Shown one piece after another: positions 15,526-26,470 of a stretch of 64,000 nt of DNA. Origin of the DNA: Streptomyces mashuensis (GTDB lineage: Bacteria; Actinomycetota; Actinomycetes; Streptomycetales; Streptomycetaceae); contig NZ_BNBD01000022.1 in assembly GCF_014654785.1 (NCBI RefSeq), positions 1-64,000 of the forward strand, in the 5' to 3' direction. The notes beneath the pieces are model-generated. The model had not been told where the DNA came from, ran no database searches, and worked only from the letters and a program-made list of their open reading frames with translations. Positions within the stretch are counted from its first letter, which is position 1. Each line of letters begins with the position of its first letter. Both the position numbers and the translations under genes were made by a program.

Positions 15526-17277
15526 ATGAAAACCCCCTTTATTCGGGCGTCGGGTCGGCATCGGGGGGCCGGGATGGCGGGGACGGCACGGACGGCGGGG
15601 ACGGCGGGGATGACGCCGGGGCCCGCGACGGGAAGCGGACCGGGCGGCGCGCCGGACCTGCTCCTCACCGCGGTGGCCGCCGTGAGCTGGGCGTTCCTGG
15701 CCATGGCGGCGGTGGCCGCGGCGGGGCTGCACCTGCTGGGCGCGGACGCCGCGGGCTCGCTGGGCCCCATGACGGCCGCCGTGGTCGTGCTCGCCGTCGG
15801 CGGCTCGGTCACCCCCTCGGGGTCGGTCGAAGCATTCGGGCTGACGGGCGCGGGGGCGCACACCACCATCGACCTCGTCCCCCTGGGAGTGAGCCTCGTG
15901 GGGGCCCTGGTGCTGGGCACGGTGCTCGCACGGTCGCTGCGCCGGGCGGGGGCGGTCGTCGGCGCCGGGGCGCTGGTGGCGCGAGTGGCCGCCGTGGCCG
16001 TGGTGTTCCTGGCGGTGCTGGGCGGGCTGGCGTGGGCCGGTTCGTCCGTCATCACCTTCGACGGCAAGGGGCTCGGCTCCGTCGTACCCGGCTCCGGCGG
16101 CAAGAGCCCGGGCCTGGACCTGCCCGGCCTCGGCGACATCGGGGACATCGGCGGCGGGCTGCCCGGCCGCCTCGCCGACCTGGCCGGCGCCAAGGCGGCG
16201 GTCGGCTTCTCCGTGCGCACCGGGGCCTCGCTGCTCGGCGGGCTGGTGTGGGTGCTGGTCGTGGCGCTGGTGACGCTGCTGGCCGCGCGGCGCGCACCGC
16301 TGCCGCGCGCGTGGGCCGCCGGGCACCGTACGGTGCGCCCGGCCGCCTCCGCACTGTGCGCGGTGCTGGTGCTGGCGGTGGTCGCGGGCCTGTCGGCGGC
16401 GGTGGGCGCGGCCACCGGTGACGACCGCCCGGGGCGCGTCCTGGGGGCGGCGCTGCTGGGCGCGCCCAACGGCGTGTGGCTGGGGGTGCCGCTGGGCCTG
16501 TTCGTGCCCTGGTCGGGGTCGGCGAGCGGCTCGCTGCTCCAGGTGCTCCCCCACCCCCTCGACGAGCTGCTGCGGGCGGGGACCGCGCGGACGGTGACGC
16601 CGGGCACGCTCGCGGACCTGTCGCCCGCCGTGTGGCTGCTGCCGCTGGGCTGCGGGCTGCTGATGCTGACGGCCGGGGTGCTCACGGCGGCCCGTACGCC
16701 CGTGGGCCGGGCGCGGGCGGGCGCGTTCGCGCTGCGCTGCGGGCTGTCGCTGGGCGCGGTCACGGCCGTGGCGCTGCCGCTGCTGGTCCTGGCCACGCGG
16801 GTGGAGGTCGGCGCCTCGCTGTCGGTGCTGGGCATCGACGCCGTGGGGGCGGGGCTGAGCCTGGAGGGCAGCGTGCCCCTGGCCCTGCTGCTCGGCGCCG
16901 CCTGGGGCCTGGCCGCGGGGCTCCTCGGGGGGCTTCTGGCGTACGCCACGGGCTCGGCGGGCCGCCGCGCGGCACCGTACGCCCGCGAGGGGACGGGCCC
17001 CGGGGGCGGCGGCGGGGCGGGGCAGGCGTACGGGGCCGGGTTCACGGGTGGGCCGTACGTCCCGCCCGGGGGCGGGCGGCCGGAGGCGAATCCGTACCTG
17101 CGCCCGCCCGGGCCGGGGACGTACGACGCCCCGACCGAGACCTGGCGCGGGCCGGCGCCGCCCCTGCCCCGGCGGCAGCCGCCGCAGGGGCGGCAGGACC
17201 CGTCGAGGCCGCGCTACGGCCATCCGCCGCCGCCCCCGCCGGACGGGCCGCCCCCGCCGCCCCGGGGCCGCCGGTAA
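15526..17277 (+). CDS. streptophobe-type polytopic membrane protein
   Basis: 583 aa with about ten to twelve hydrophobic segments from residue ~45 to ~490 (for example AAVSWAFLAMAAVAAAGLHL). It ends in a ~100-residue Pro/Gly-rich cytosolic-looking tail (PPPPPDGPPPPPRGRR). The layout and the motif GLHLLGADAAGSLGPMTAAV match what is annotated in Streptomyces as the streptophobe family; the function is unknown. The true start may be ATG 15574 or 15610, since the first 28 residues are low-complexity. It is divergent from the FHA-ABC gene across 247 bp. Confidence 0.78.
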   Translation: MKTPFIRASGRHRGAGMAGTARTAGTAGMTPGPATGSGPGGAPDLLLTAVAAVSWAFLAMAAVAAAGLHLLGADAAGSLGPMTAAVVVLAVGGSVTPSGSVEAFGLTGAGAHTTIDLVPLGVSLVGALVLGTVLARSLRRAGAVVGAGALVARVAAVAVVFLAVLGGLAWAGSSVITFDGKGLGSVVPGSGGKSPGLDLPGLGDIGDIGGGLPGRLADLAGAKAAVGFSVRTGASLLGGLVWVLVVALVTLLAARRAPLPRAWAAGHRTVRPAASALCAVLVLAVVAGLSAAVGAATGDDRPGRVLGAALLGAPNGVWLGVPLGLFVPWSGSASGSLLQVLPHPLDELLRAGTARTVTPGTLADLSPAVWLLPLGCGLLMLTAGVLTAARTPVGRARAGAFALRCGLSLGAVTAVALPLLVLATRVEVGASLSVLGIDAVGAGLSLEGSVPLALLLGAAWGLAAGLLGGLLAYATGSAGRRAAPYAREGTGPGGGGGAGQAYGAGFTGGPYVPPGGGRPEANPYLRPPGPGTYDAPTETWRGPAPPLPRRQPPQGRQDPSRPRYGHPPPPPPDGPPPPPRGRR

Positions 17278-17384
17278 GGGCATTCACCGGGCCCCGGGCA
17301 GGCCGGCGCCGTGGCACGGAGTGCCGTCCAGCGGGTGGGACAGGTGTACGGGCAGGCACGCGGTGCGGATACGGTAGGAACACC

Positions 17385-18614
17385 ATGAGCGCATCGCCGA
17401 TCCCGCCCGCCGCCCCGAGCGGCGAGGACGCACCCACTCTCCTGGTCAAGATCTTCGGGAAGGACCGGCCGGGCATCACGGCCGGGCTCTTCGACACCCT
17501 GGCCGCCTTCGCGGTGGACGTCATAGACATCGAGCAGATCGTCACGCGGGGCCGCATCACGCTGTGCGCACTGGTCACCGCACCGGCCGGCGGGCCGTCC
17601 GCGGAGGGCAACCTGCGCGCGACCGTGCACAGCTGGGCGGAGTCGATGCACCTGCAGACCGAGATCATCTCGGGGCGCGGCGACAACCGTCCGCGCGGCA
17701 CCGGCCGTTCCCACGTCACCGTCCTCGGCCATCCGCTGACGGCCGAATCGACGGCGGCCATCGCCGCCTGCATCACCGGTACCGGCGGCAACATCGACCG
17801 TATCTTCCGGCTCGCCAAATACCCCGTGACCGCCGTGGAGTTCGCGGTCTCCGGCACCGGGACGGAGGAGCTCCGCACGGCCCTGGCCACCGAGTCGGCG
17901 GCGCTGGGCGTGGACGTGGCCGTGGTGGCGGCCGGCCTGCAGCGCCGCGCCCAGCGGCTGGTCGTCATGGACGTGGACTCCACCCTCATCCAGGACGAGG
18001 TCATCGAGCTGTTCGCGGCGCACGCCGGCTGCGAGGCGCAGGTGGCCGAGGTGACCGCGCGGGCCATGCGGGGCGAGCTGGACTTCGAGCAGTCCCTGCA
18101 CGAGCGGGTGGCGCTGCTGGCCGGGCTGGACGAGGGCGTGGTGGACAAGGTCCGCGCCGAGGTCCGCCTCACGCCCGGCGCCCGCACCTTGATCAAGACG
18201 CTCAAGAAGCTCGGCTTCCAGGTGGGCGTGGTCTCCGGCGGCTTCACCCAGGTGACGGACGACCTGCGGGAGCGGCTGGGCCTGGACTTCGCCTCCGCCA
18301 ACACCCTGGAGATCGTGGACGGGAAGCTGACCGGGCGGGTGACCGGCGAGATCGTCGACCGGGCGGGCAAGGCCCGGCTGCTGCGCCGGTTCGCCGCGGA
18401 GGCCGGCGTGCCCCTGGCGCAGACCGTGGCCATCGGTGACGGCGCCAACGACCTCGACATGCTCAACGCCGCCGGCCTGGGCGTGGCCTTCAACGCCAAG
18501 CCCGTGGTGCGCGAGGCCGCGCACACCGCCGTCAACGTGCCCTTCCTCGACACCGTCCTGTACCTGCTGGGCGTCACCCGGGAAGAGGTCGAGGCGGCCA
18601 ACACCCACGAGTGA
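17385..18614 (+). CDS. serB: phosphoserine phosphatase SerB
   Basis: 409 aa. Two N-terminal ACT-like domains (~20-185; LVKIFGKDRPGITAGLFDTL and SHVTVLGHPLTAESTAAIAA) are followed by a HAD phosphatase domain with the nucleophile motif VVMDVDSTLIQDEVIE, motif II VVSGGFT, and motif IV VAIGDGANDLDML. It makes L-serine from phosphoserine, the last step of serine synthesis; the ACT domains suggest serine feedback. The ATG at 17385 follows GTAGGAA. It ends at a terminator shared with the convergent sixA gene. Confidence 0.95.
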   Translation: MSASPIPPAAPSGEDAPTLLVKIFGKDRPGITAGLFDTLAAFAVDVIDIEQIVTRGRITLCALVTAPAGGPSAEGNLRATVHSWAESMHLQTEIISGRGDNRPRGTGRSHVTVLGHPLTAESTAAIAACITGTGGNIDRIFRLAKYPVTAVEFAVSGTGTEELRTALATESAALGVDVAVVAAGLQRRAQRLVVMDVDSTLIQDEVIELFAAHAGCEAQVAEVTARAMRGELDFEQSLHERVALLAGLDEGVVDKVRAEVRLTPGARTLIKTLKKLGFQVGVVSGGFTQVTDDLRERLGLDFASANTLEIVDGKLTGRVTGEIVDRAGKARLLRRFAAEAGVPLAQTVAIGDGANDLDMLNAAGLGVAFNAKPVVREAAHTAVNVPFLDTVLYLLGVTREEVEAANTHE

Positions 18615-18632
18615 CCGCACGGGCGAGTGACC

Positions 18633-18658
18633 GTACGGGCCGGCACACCGGCCCGTAC
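18633..18658. terminator. terminator between serB and sixA
   Basis: 11-bp stem GTACGGGCCGG / CCGGCCCGTAC with a CACA loop, between convergent genes. Confidence 0.75.
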
Positions 18659-18681
18659 CGCGTGCTCAGGGGCCCGGGGAC

Positions 18682-19203
18682 TCAGGCGGCGTGCGGGGCC
18701 CAGAAGGCGGTGAGCCGGCCCACGCCGTGCTCCACGGCCTTCCAGGAGCCCTCGAACGCGAGGACGGCGATGGCCGAGGTGGGGAAACCGGACCGGTTCA
18801 TCCGGGCCAGCGCGTCCCCGTCGGCCTCGCCCGCCAGGGCGTCGGCCAGGGCGTGCATCCCCGGGTTGTGGCCGATGAGCACCAGGTCGTGCACGTCGTC
18901 CGGGACCTCGTTGAGCAGGGCGATCAGCTCGCCGAGGGACGCCTCGTACATCCGGTCCTCGTAGACCGTCCGGGGCCGCTCCGGCAGCTCGGAGACGGCG
19001 AGCTTCCAGGTCTCCCGGGTACGGGCGGAGGTCGAGCAGAGGGCGAGGTCGAGGCTGACGCCGGAACCGGCGAGCCAGCGGCCGGCGACCGGCGCGTCCT
19101 TGCGGCCGCGCTCCGCGAGCGGGCGCTCGTGGTCGGAGCCGTCGGACCATTCGGCCTTGGCATGCCGGAGGATGACGATCCTGCGGGTCGGTTCGGAGCT
19201 CAT
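18682..19203 (-). CDS. SixA-type histidine phosphatase
   Basis: 173 aa. It has the phosphoglycerate-mutase-like catalytic motif RRIVILRHAKAEWS with the nucleophile His at the N-terminus. It also has CSTSARTRET (Arg of the phosphate pocket) and the second catalytic His in LVLIGHNPGMH. Small enzymes of this type dephosphorylate phosphohistidine proteins or small phosphoesters; the substrate here is unknown. ATG at 19203 is chosen because the family begins a few residues before RHxK; the longer reading frame upstream has no ribosome site. Confidence 0.9.
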   Translation of the reverse strand: MSSEPTRRIVILRHAKAEWSDGSDHERPLAERGRKDAPVAGRWLAGSGVSLDLALCSTSARTRETWKLAVSELPERPRTVYEDRMYEASLGELIALLNEVPDDVHDLVLIGHNPGMHALADALAGEADGDALARMNRSGFPTSAIAVLAFEGSWKAVEHGVGRLTAFWAPHAA

Positions 19204-19318
19204 GCCGTCCAGCTTCGCACGAAAAGCGGGGTGGGGCGCGGGGTGTTGGCGCGCAAGCCCCCACAGGGTGGAGCGGTGGCGCACGCGGGTGGTTGTCCCC
19301 GCCCCTCGCCCGCCGGCG

Positions 19319-19438
19319 TCACGGCGAGGCGAAGGTGGCGATCACCGCGATGACGACGGTGATGCCGAGCATCACGCCGAGGATCGTCAGCAGGGCCTTC
19401 TGGCCGTTCTTCGGGTTGGGGTCGAGGACTGGCTCCAT
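19319..19438 (-). CDS. 39-aa single-pass membrane protein (SGM_5486 family)
   Basis: A 39-codon gene: polar N-terminus MEPVLDPNPKNGQKALL, then one hydrophobic helix (TILGVMLGITVVIAVIATF) and a short end ASP. The sequence matches my memory of the Streptomyces family called SGM_5486 transporter-associated protein. The family name implies a transporter partner, but none adjoins it here; the neighbours are sixA (115 bp downstream) and fabI (105 bp upstream), all on the same strand. Small genes of this kind are easily missed. Function unknown. Confidence 0.8.
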   Translation of the reverse strand: MEPVLDPNPKNGQKALLTILGVMLGITVVIAVIATFASP

Positions 19439-19543
19439 GCGGACCAGTCTCCCACGCCCCGCCACGCGCCGATGCCCGCCCCGGGGGTCCCGGGGCGGGC
19501 ATCGGACGGACGGTCGCCGCGGAGCGGCGCCGAGGGGTACGGC

Positions 19544-20314
19544 TCAGGCGCCCATCATGTGCACGCCACCGTCGACGTGGACGATCTCACCCGTGGTGCG
19601 CGGGAAGAAGTCGGAGAGCATGCCGACGACACCGCGGCCGGCCGGCTCCGGGTCGGCCAGGTCCCAGCCGATGGGGGCGCGGTGATTCCACACGTCCGCC
19701 AGCTCCTCGAAGCCGGGGATGGACTTGGCGGCCATCGACTTGATCGGGCCGGCGGAGACCAGGTTGCAGCGGATGCCCTTGGGGCCGAGGTCACGGGCCA
19801 GGTAGCGGTTGGTGCCCTCCAGGGCCGCCTTGGCCACGCCCATCCAGTCGTACTTCGGCCAGGCGATCTGCGCGTCGAAGGTCAGGCCCACGATCGCGGA
19901 GCCGGCCGGCATGAGCGGCAGCAGCGCCATGGCCAGCGACTTGTAGGAGTACGCCGAGACGTGGACGGCCGTCGAGACGTCCTCCCAGGTGGCGTCCAGG
20001 AAGTTGAAGGCGCCCTGGGGGCCGAAGGCGATGGAGTGCACGATGCCGTCGAGGGCCACGCCCTCGCCCAGGTGCTCGCGCACCTTGTCGGCCAGGCCGT
20101 CGAGGTGCTCCTGGTTGGTCACGTCCAGCTCGATGACCGGGGCCGGCTTCGGCAGCCGCTTGGCGATGCGCTCGACGAGCGAGAGGCGGCCGAACCCGGT
20201 CAGGATGACCTCGGCGCCCTCGTTCTGGGCGACCTTGGCGGCCTGGAAGGCGATCGACGCCTCGGTGAGGACGCCGGTGACCAGGATGCGCTTGCCTGCG
20301 AGGATTCCACTCAT
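19544..20314 (-). CDS. fabI: enoyl-[acyl-carrier-protein] reductase FabI (InhA-like)
   Basis: 256 aa, classic FabI. The NADH site is near the N-terminus (ILAGKRILVTGVLTEASIAF), HSIAFGPQGAF is the mid motif, and the catalytic pair is Y-x6-K in YDWMGVAKAALEG. GPIKSMAAKSIPGF is the substrate loop and the end is VDGGVHMMGA. It reduces trans-2-enoyl-ACP, the last step of each fatty-acid elongation round. The gene follows fabG by only 5 bp, so the two are co-transcribed and together provide both reductases of the cycle. Confidence 0.97.
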   Translation of the reverse strand: MSGILAGKRILVTGVLTEASIAFQAAKVAQNEGAEVILTGFGRLSLVERIAKRLPKPAPVIELDVTNQEHLDGLADKVREHLGEGVALDGIVHSIAFGPQGAFNFLDATWEDVSTAVHVSAYSYKSLAMALLPLMPAGSAIVGLTFDAQIAWPKYDWMGVAKAALEGTNRYLARDLGPKGIRCNLVSAGPIKSMAAKSIPGFEELADVWNHRAPIGWDLADPEPAGRGVVGMLSDFFPRTTGEIVHVDGGVHMMGA

Positions 20315-20319
20315 TGCGA

Positions 20320-21024
20320 TCAGTGACCCATGCCCAATCCGCCGTCGACGGGAACGACGGCTCCGGTGATGTATGCGGCTTCCTCGGAGGCGAGGAAGCG
20401 GACCGAGGCGGCGATCTCCTCGGGCTGCGCGTAACGGCCCAGCGGGACGTTCGCGACGATCCCGGCACGCTGCTCGTCGCTGAGCACCCGGGTCATGTCG
20501 GTGTCCACGAAGCCGGGCGCCACCACGTTGACCGTGATGTTGCGGGAGCCCAGCTCGCGGGCGAGCGACCGGGCGAAGCCCACGAGGCCGGCCTTGGAGG
20601 CCGCGTAGTTGGCCTGCCCCGCCGAACCCAGCAGGCCCACCACGGACGAGATGAGGACGACACGGCCCCGGCGGGCGCGCAGCATGCCCTTCGAGGCCCG
20701 CTTCACGACGCGGAAGGTGCCGGTGAGGTTGGTGTCGAGGACGGAGGTGAAGTCCTCCTCGGACATGCGGAGCAGCAGCTGGTCGCGGGTGACGCCGGCG
20801 TTGGCCACCAGCACCTCGACCGCGCCGTGCTTCTCCTCGACCTCCTTGAAGGCCTGCTCGACCTGCTCGGGGTCGGTGATGTCGCACTTGACCGCGAGGA
20901 ACCCGGCCGGCGGCTCACCCGAGCGGTAGGTGATGGCGACCTTGTCGCCCGCGTCGGCGAAGGCGCGCGCGATCGCGAGGCCGATGCCCCGGTTTCCTCC
21001 GGTGACGAGAACCGAGCGGCTCAA
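20320..21024 (-). CDS. fabG: 3-oxoacyl-[acyl-carrier-protein] reductase FabG
   Basis: 234 aa SDR enzyme: NADPH motif VTGGNRGIGLAIA, NAGV, catalytic Ser in ISSVVGLLG, and YAASK with the catalytic Tyr and Lys. It ends in a GAVVPVDGGLGMGH terminal motif, matching FabG rather than other SDRs. It reduces 3-ketoacyl-ACP. The start is a TTG (21024) with GGAAGGG upstream, which is a weak start that could keep its level below FabI. It is the first gene of the fabG-fabI pair. Confidence 0.95.
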   Translation of the reverse strand: MSRSVLVTGGNRGIGLAIARAFADAGDKVAITYRSGEPPAGFLAVKCDITDPEQVEQAFKEVEEKHGAVEVLVANAGVTRDQLLLRMSEEDFTSVLDTNLTGTFRVVKRASKGMLRARRGRVVLISSVVGLLGSAGQANYAASKAGLVGFARSLARELGSRNITVNVVAPGFVDTDMTRVLSDEQRAGIVANVPLGRYAQPEEIAASVRFLASEEAAYITGAVVPVDGGLGMGH

Positions 21025-21261
21025 AGGATCACCCTTCCGTTGTTGTGTTTCCTGGGCAGTGCCGGATCCGGGAGAGTGCCGGACCGTACGAACGTAGCGT
21101 CACCGGCCTCCGGAACCGCACTCGACCTGCGACAGGGGCGGCCAGCGGTCACTGTTGGATCTCTACAGAACCCCGGACGGCGCCCGGGACAGCACCCCGG
21201 ACGGCACCCCGGCGCGGCGCGACGTCCCGCGCGGCCGCACCCGGGGGCCGCCGGCCGCATG

Positions 21262-21298
21262 CGAAGGCCCCCACCGGGGATCCCGGTGGGGGCCTTCG
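21262..21298 (-). terminator. terminator downstream of tRNA-Lys
   Basis: Perfect 17-bp stem (CGAAGGCCCCCACCGGG and complement) with a 3-nt loop, 6 bp beyond the CCA end of the tRNA gene. Confidence 0.9.
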
Positions 21299-21306
21299 AC
21301 CGCTGG

Positions 21307-21380
21307 TGCGCCGCCAGGGACTCGAACCCCGGACCCGCTGATTAAGAGTCAGCTGCTCTGACCAACTGAGCTAGCGGCGC
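21307..21380 (-). tRNA. tRNA-Lys (anticodon CTT)
   Basis: The minus strand folds as a full cloverleaf. The acceptor stem is GCGCCGC/GCGGCGC, the D arm contains AGCTCAGTTGGTCAGAGC, the anticodon loop GACTCTTAATC has CTT, and the T arm contains GGTTCGAGTCC. The discriminator is A, and CCA is encoded at 21304-21306. It reads AAG, the dominant Lys codon in this GC-rich genome. Confidence 0.98.
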
Positions 21381-21475
21381 GGTACGAATAGTACACGATC
21401 TCTGTGGACGAGCCGCCGCGCGGGCTTCCGGGGCATGGTTCACTGCGGACCAGACACCGAGAAGGAGAGTGGACC

Positions 21476-22998
<1,523 letters not shown>

Positions 22999-23002
<4 letters not shown>

Positions 23003-24402
23003 GCCGCAGCACGCACAAGCCGCACGAGATCGTCGAGCGCGCCCTGGAGCTGTCGCGGGCCGACGGGTGCGTGGTCATCGCCGGGGAGGAGTCGACCGCC
23101 AATCTGCGGTGGGCCCGGAACGCGCTGACGACCAACGGGGTGACCCGGGGCCGTACGGTCACCGTGGTGGCCGTGGTCGACGGGGCGGAGGGCGCCGCGT
23201 CGGGGGTGGTGTCGCGGTCGGCCGTCACGCGGGACGAGCTGGAGCCGCTGGTGCGGGCCGCCGAGGCGGCAGCGCGCGAGGCCGGGCCCGCGGAGGACGC
23301 GCAGCCGCTGGTGACGGGCGTGCCGGCGGCGCCGGACTTCGCGGAGGCGCCCGCGGAGACGTCCTCCGCCGTGTTCGAGGACTTCGCGCCGGCGCTCGGC
23401 GAGGCGTTCGCACGGGCCCGGGCCCAGGGCCGGGAGCTGTACGGGTTCGCGCACCACACGGTCGTCTCCAGCTACCTGGGCACCTCCGCCGGGCTGCGGC
23501 TGCGGCACGACCAGCCCACCGGCACCCTGGAGCTCAACGCCAAGTCGCCCGACGGCAGCCGCTCGGCGTGGGCGGGCCGGGCCACCCGCGACTTCCGCGA
23601 CGTGGACCCCGGTGCGATGGACGCCGAGCTGGCCGAGCGGCTGCGGTGGGCGGAGCGGCGCGTGGAGCTGCCGGCCGGACGGTACGAGACGCTGCTGCCG
23701 CCGTCGGCCGTCGCCGACCTGCTGGTCTACCAGCAGTGGTCGTCCACCGCGCGGGACGCGGCCGAGGGCCGCACCGTGTTCTCCAAGGCCGGCGGCGGCA
23801 CCCGGATCGGCGAGAAGCTGTCACAGCTGCCGCTGACGCTGCGCAGCGACCCGCACGCCGCGGGCCTGGAATGCGCTCCGTTCGTGCTGACCGGCAGTTC
23901 GGGCGACGACGCGTCGGTGTTCGACAACGGCCTGCCGCTGGCGGCCACCGACTGGATCCGCGACGGCGTGCTGGAGCACCTGCTCACCACCCGGCACAGC
24001 GCGGGCCTCACCGGGCTGCCCGTCACCCCGTACACCGACAACCTGGTGCTGGACGGCGGCGGCACCCGGTCGCTGGCCGAGATGGTGGCGGCCAGCGGCC
24101 ACGACGGCCCGGCGCTGCTGCTGACCTGTCTGTGGTACATCCGCGAGGTGGACCCGGCCACGCTGCTGCTGACCGGGCTGACCCGGGACGGCGTGTACCT
24201 GGTGGAGAAGGGCGAGGTCGTGGGGGCGGTGAACAACTTCCGCTTCAACGAGTCGCCGGTGGGCCTGCTGTCGCGGGTCACCGAGGCGGGCCGTACGGAG
24301 CCCACGCTGCCGCGCGAGTGGGGCGACTACTTCAGCCGGGCCGCCATGCCGCCGCTGCGCGTGCCGGACTTCAACATGAGCTCGGTCAGCCAGGGCGTCT
24401 GA
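22999..24402 (+). CDS. TldD/PmbA family protein, TldE-type subunit
   Basis: 467 aa, same superfamily as the gene before it but without the HExxxH metal site, as expected for the TldE (PmbA) half. Family motifs are SSYLGTSAGLRLRHDQPTGT, GLPVTPYTDNLVLDGG, VEKGEVVGAVNNFRFNESPVG and the C-terminal MPPLRVPDFNMSS. The start overlaps the tldD stop by 4 bp. The two products should form a heteromeric metalloprotease. No peptide biosynthesis gene lies nearby, so a general proteolytic role is more likely than natural-product maturation. Confidence 0.92.
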
Positions 24403-24466
24403 CCGGCTCCGGGCAAATTAGACTCGTCCTGTTCTCCGACCCGACGACTCCTTCAGGAACGCCACG

Positions 24467-25870
24467 ATGACACGCCTCGGCGACTCCGTCGCGCGCGCCA
24501 GCGCCCTGCTGGTGCAGGACCTCTCCACCGACTCCACCGTGGAGCAGCTGCTCACGGAGACGAAGGCGAGGCGCTATCTGGACCTGTCGGACCTGCCGGC
24601 GCAGGAGCAGGCCGAACTGATCGCCGCCCGGGCGGTCGAGGTGCTGCCCGGGGTGGCGAAGCTGGCCGAGCGGATCGAGGCGCGGCGGGCCGAGGGCAAG
24701 GGCCTGCACGTCAAGCTGGGCATCGACCCGACGGCGGCGGACGTGCACCTGGGGCACGCCGTGCCGATCATCACGCTCAGCCGGTTCCAGCGGATGGGGC
24801 ACGACGTCACGCTGATCATCGGTGACTTCACCGCGAAGATCGGCGACCCGACGGGCCGTACGGCCGAGCGCCCGCCGCTGACCGACGACGACATCGCGGC
24901 GAACCTGGCGGGCTACCGCGAGCAGGTGCGGCCGTTCTTCGACTTCGAGAAGGTGAGCTTCCGGCAGAACAGCGAGTGGCTGGCGCCGTACACCTTCCCG
25001 AAGCTGCTGGGGCTGCTGGCGCAGGTGCCGGTCTCGCAGCTGCTGCAGCGCGAGGACTTCCGCACCCGGCTGGCGGCCGGTTCGGGCCTGACGATGACGG
25101 AGATGCTGTACCCCGTCGCGCAGGGCCTGGACTCGGTGGCGCTGGACTGCGACGTCGAGCTCGGCGGCGCGGACCAGCTGCTGAACCTCCAGATGGGCCG
25201 GAAGCTGATGGAGGTGCACGGCCAGAAGCCGCAGCTGGTCGTCACCATGCCGCTGATCGAGGGCACCGACGGCACGGGCGCGAAGATGTCCAAGTCCAAG
25301 GGCAACTACGTGGGCCTGTCCGCCCCCGCCGACGATGTCTTCGGCAAGATCATGTCGGTGCCGGACCGGCTGATGGAGCCGTACCTCAAGGCGTGGACCG
25401 AGTGGACCGACGCCGAGATCGCGCAGGTGCTGAAGCGGGTGGAGGAGCGCTCGCTGCACCCGATGGACCTGAAGAAGATCCTGGCGGGCGAGGTCGTGGC
25501 CGCGCTGTACGGCGTGGACGCGGCGATGGCGGCGCGGGCCGGGTTCGTGGCGCAGTTCTCGAAGAAGAGCTTCACCGAGGTGGAGACGCCGGTGGTGGAG
25601 CTGGCCGAGCACGGCGCAGAGCCGGCGACGGTGGTGCTGAGCAAGGTTCTGGGCTTCCAGCCCAGCGCGTCGGCGGCCCGCCGCGTGGCCAAGCAGAACG
25701 GTCTGCGCCTGGTGCTCCAGTCGGAGGACGGGCAGGACGCCGTGGTGCTGGCCGAGGCCGACGCCATCCGCCCGCTGGGCGAGGTGACGCGCGAGACGCT
25801 GGCCGGCCGGCAGGTCACGGCGGTCTACCTCAAGGCGGGCCGCAAGATCGCCGAGCTGCGCGGCCTGTAG
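24467..25870 (+). CDS. tyrS: tyrosyl-tRNA synthetase
   Basis: 467 aa class I synthetase. The HIGH-type motif is in KLGIDPTAADVHLGHAVP (~84-101) and KMSKSKGNYVG carries the second signature (~270). An S4-like RNA-binding domain is at the C-terminus (GLRLVLQSEDGQDAVVLAEA ... AVYLKAGRKIAELRGL). It charges tRNA-Tyr in the cytoplasm. The start ATG at 24467 follows AGGAA. A TAGACT (24419-24424) upstream could be a -10 element. The gene is monocistronic and ends at a hairpin terminator. Confidence 0.96.
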   Translation: MTRLGDSVARASALLVQDLSTDSTVEQLLTETKARRYLDLSDLPAQEQAELIAARAVEVLPGVAKLAERIEARRAEGKGLHVKLGIDPTAADVHLGHAVPIITLSRFQRMGHDVTLIIGDFTAKIGDPTGRTAERPPLTDDDIAANLAGYREQVRPFFDFEKVSFRQNSEWLAPYTFPKLLGLLAQVPVSQLLQREDFRTRLAAGSGLTMTEMLYPVAQGLDSVALDCDVELGGADQLLNLQMGRKLMEVHGQKPQLVVTMPLIEGTDGTGAKMSKSKGNYVGLSAPADDVFGKIMSVPDRLMEPYLKAWTEWTDAEIAQVLKRVEERSLHPMDLKKILAGEVVAALYGVDAAMAARAGFVAQFSKKSFTEVETPVVELAEHGAEPATVVLSKVLGFQPSASAARRVAKQNGLRLVLQSEDGQDAVVLAEADAIRPLGEVTRETLAGRQVTAVYLKAGRKIAELRGL

Positions 25871-25910
25871 GACCCGGAACGCAGGACCCGGAGCCCGGAA
25901 GACGGGCAGG

Positions 25911-25945
25911 AGCGGCCGGTGTGCGCATGACGCACACCGGCCGCT
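25911..25945. terminator. terminator after tyrS
   Basis: 15-bp stem AGCGGCCGGTGTGCG / CGCACACCGGCCGCT with loop CATGA, between the convergent tyrS and GlsB-type genes. Confidence 0.85.
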
Positions 25946-25971
25946 TCACGTGTGCCATCCTGCCCCGGCCG

Positions 25972-26250
25972 TCACACCTCCCCGTGCCGCCGCCCCCGCA
26001 TTCCGACCCACAACCGGTCGCCGATGGCGACGACGACCACCGCGCCCGCCAGTTGCAGCAGGTGCCGGGTCCAGTCGACGCCCTTGGTCTCCGCCACGCC
26101 CAGCCCGGAGGCCGCCCAGTTCCCCAGGAGGCTGCCGATCATGCCCAGCACGATCGTGAGCCAGAGGGGGATCTGTTGCTTGCCCGGGATGAGGATCCTG
26201 GCGATCACGCCCAGGATCAGGCCGACGATGATTGCCCACAGCCAGTGCAT
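25972..26250 (-). CDS. GlsB/YeaQ/YmgE family stress-response membrane protein
   Basis: 92 aa with three predicted transmembrane helices. The N-terminal signature WLWAIIVGLILGVIARILIP and LTIVLGMIGSLLGNW, with the glycine pattern, is that of transglycosylase-associated (GlsB/YeaQ) proteins. The third helix (LLQLAGAVVVVAIG) and a basic tail follow. These proteins are induced by general stress in many bacteria, and the biochemical role is unknown. The ATG at 26250 follows GAGGAGG closely. Confidence 0.88.
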   Translation of the reverse strand: MHWLWAIIVGLILGVIARILIPGKQQIPLWLTIVLGMIGSLLGNWAASGLGVAETKGVDWTRHLLQLAGAVVVVAIGDRLWVGMRGRRHGEV

Positions 26251-26470
26251 GTCGCCTCCTCGTGCGGAGCGATGCGGGGTGCTCCGCCATTCTGGGCCGG
26301 TCCCCCGTACGGCGCACGCCGGACCGGTCCGTACGCCGTATGCGCACGTCGGGCGCCTGCGGGTCCGCCGCGCGGAGGCCGCCCCCGGTCTCGTCGGGCG
26401 CGGGTGCGCGGCGTAACGTGGGGGTGAGCGGGCACCTGGGGCCCGCCGCGGAAGCGGATGGTGGAACGAG

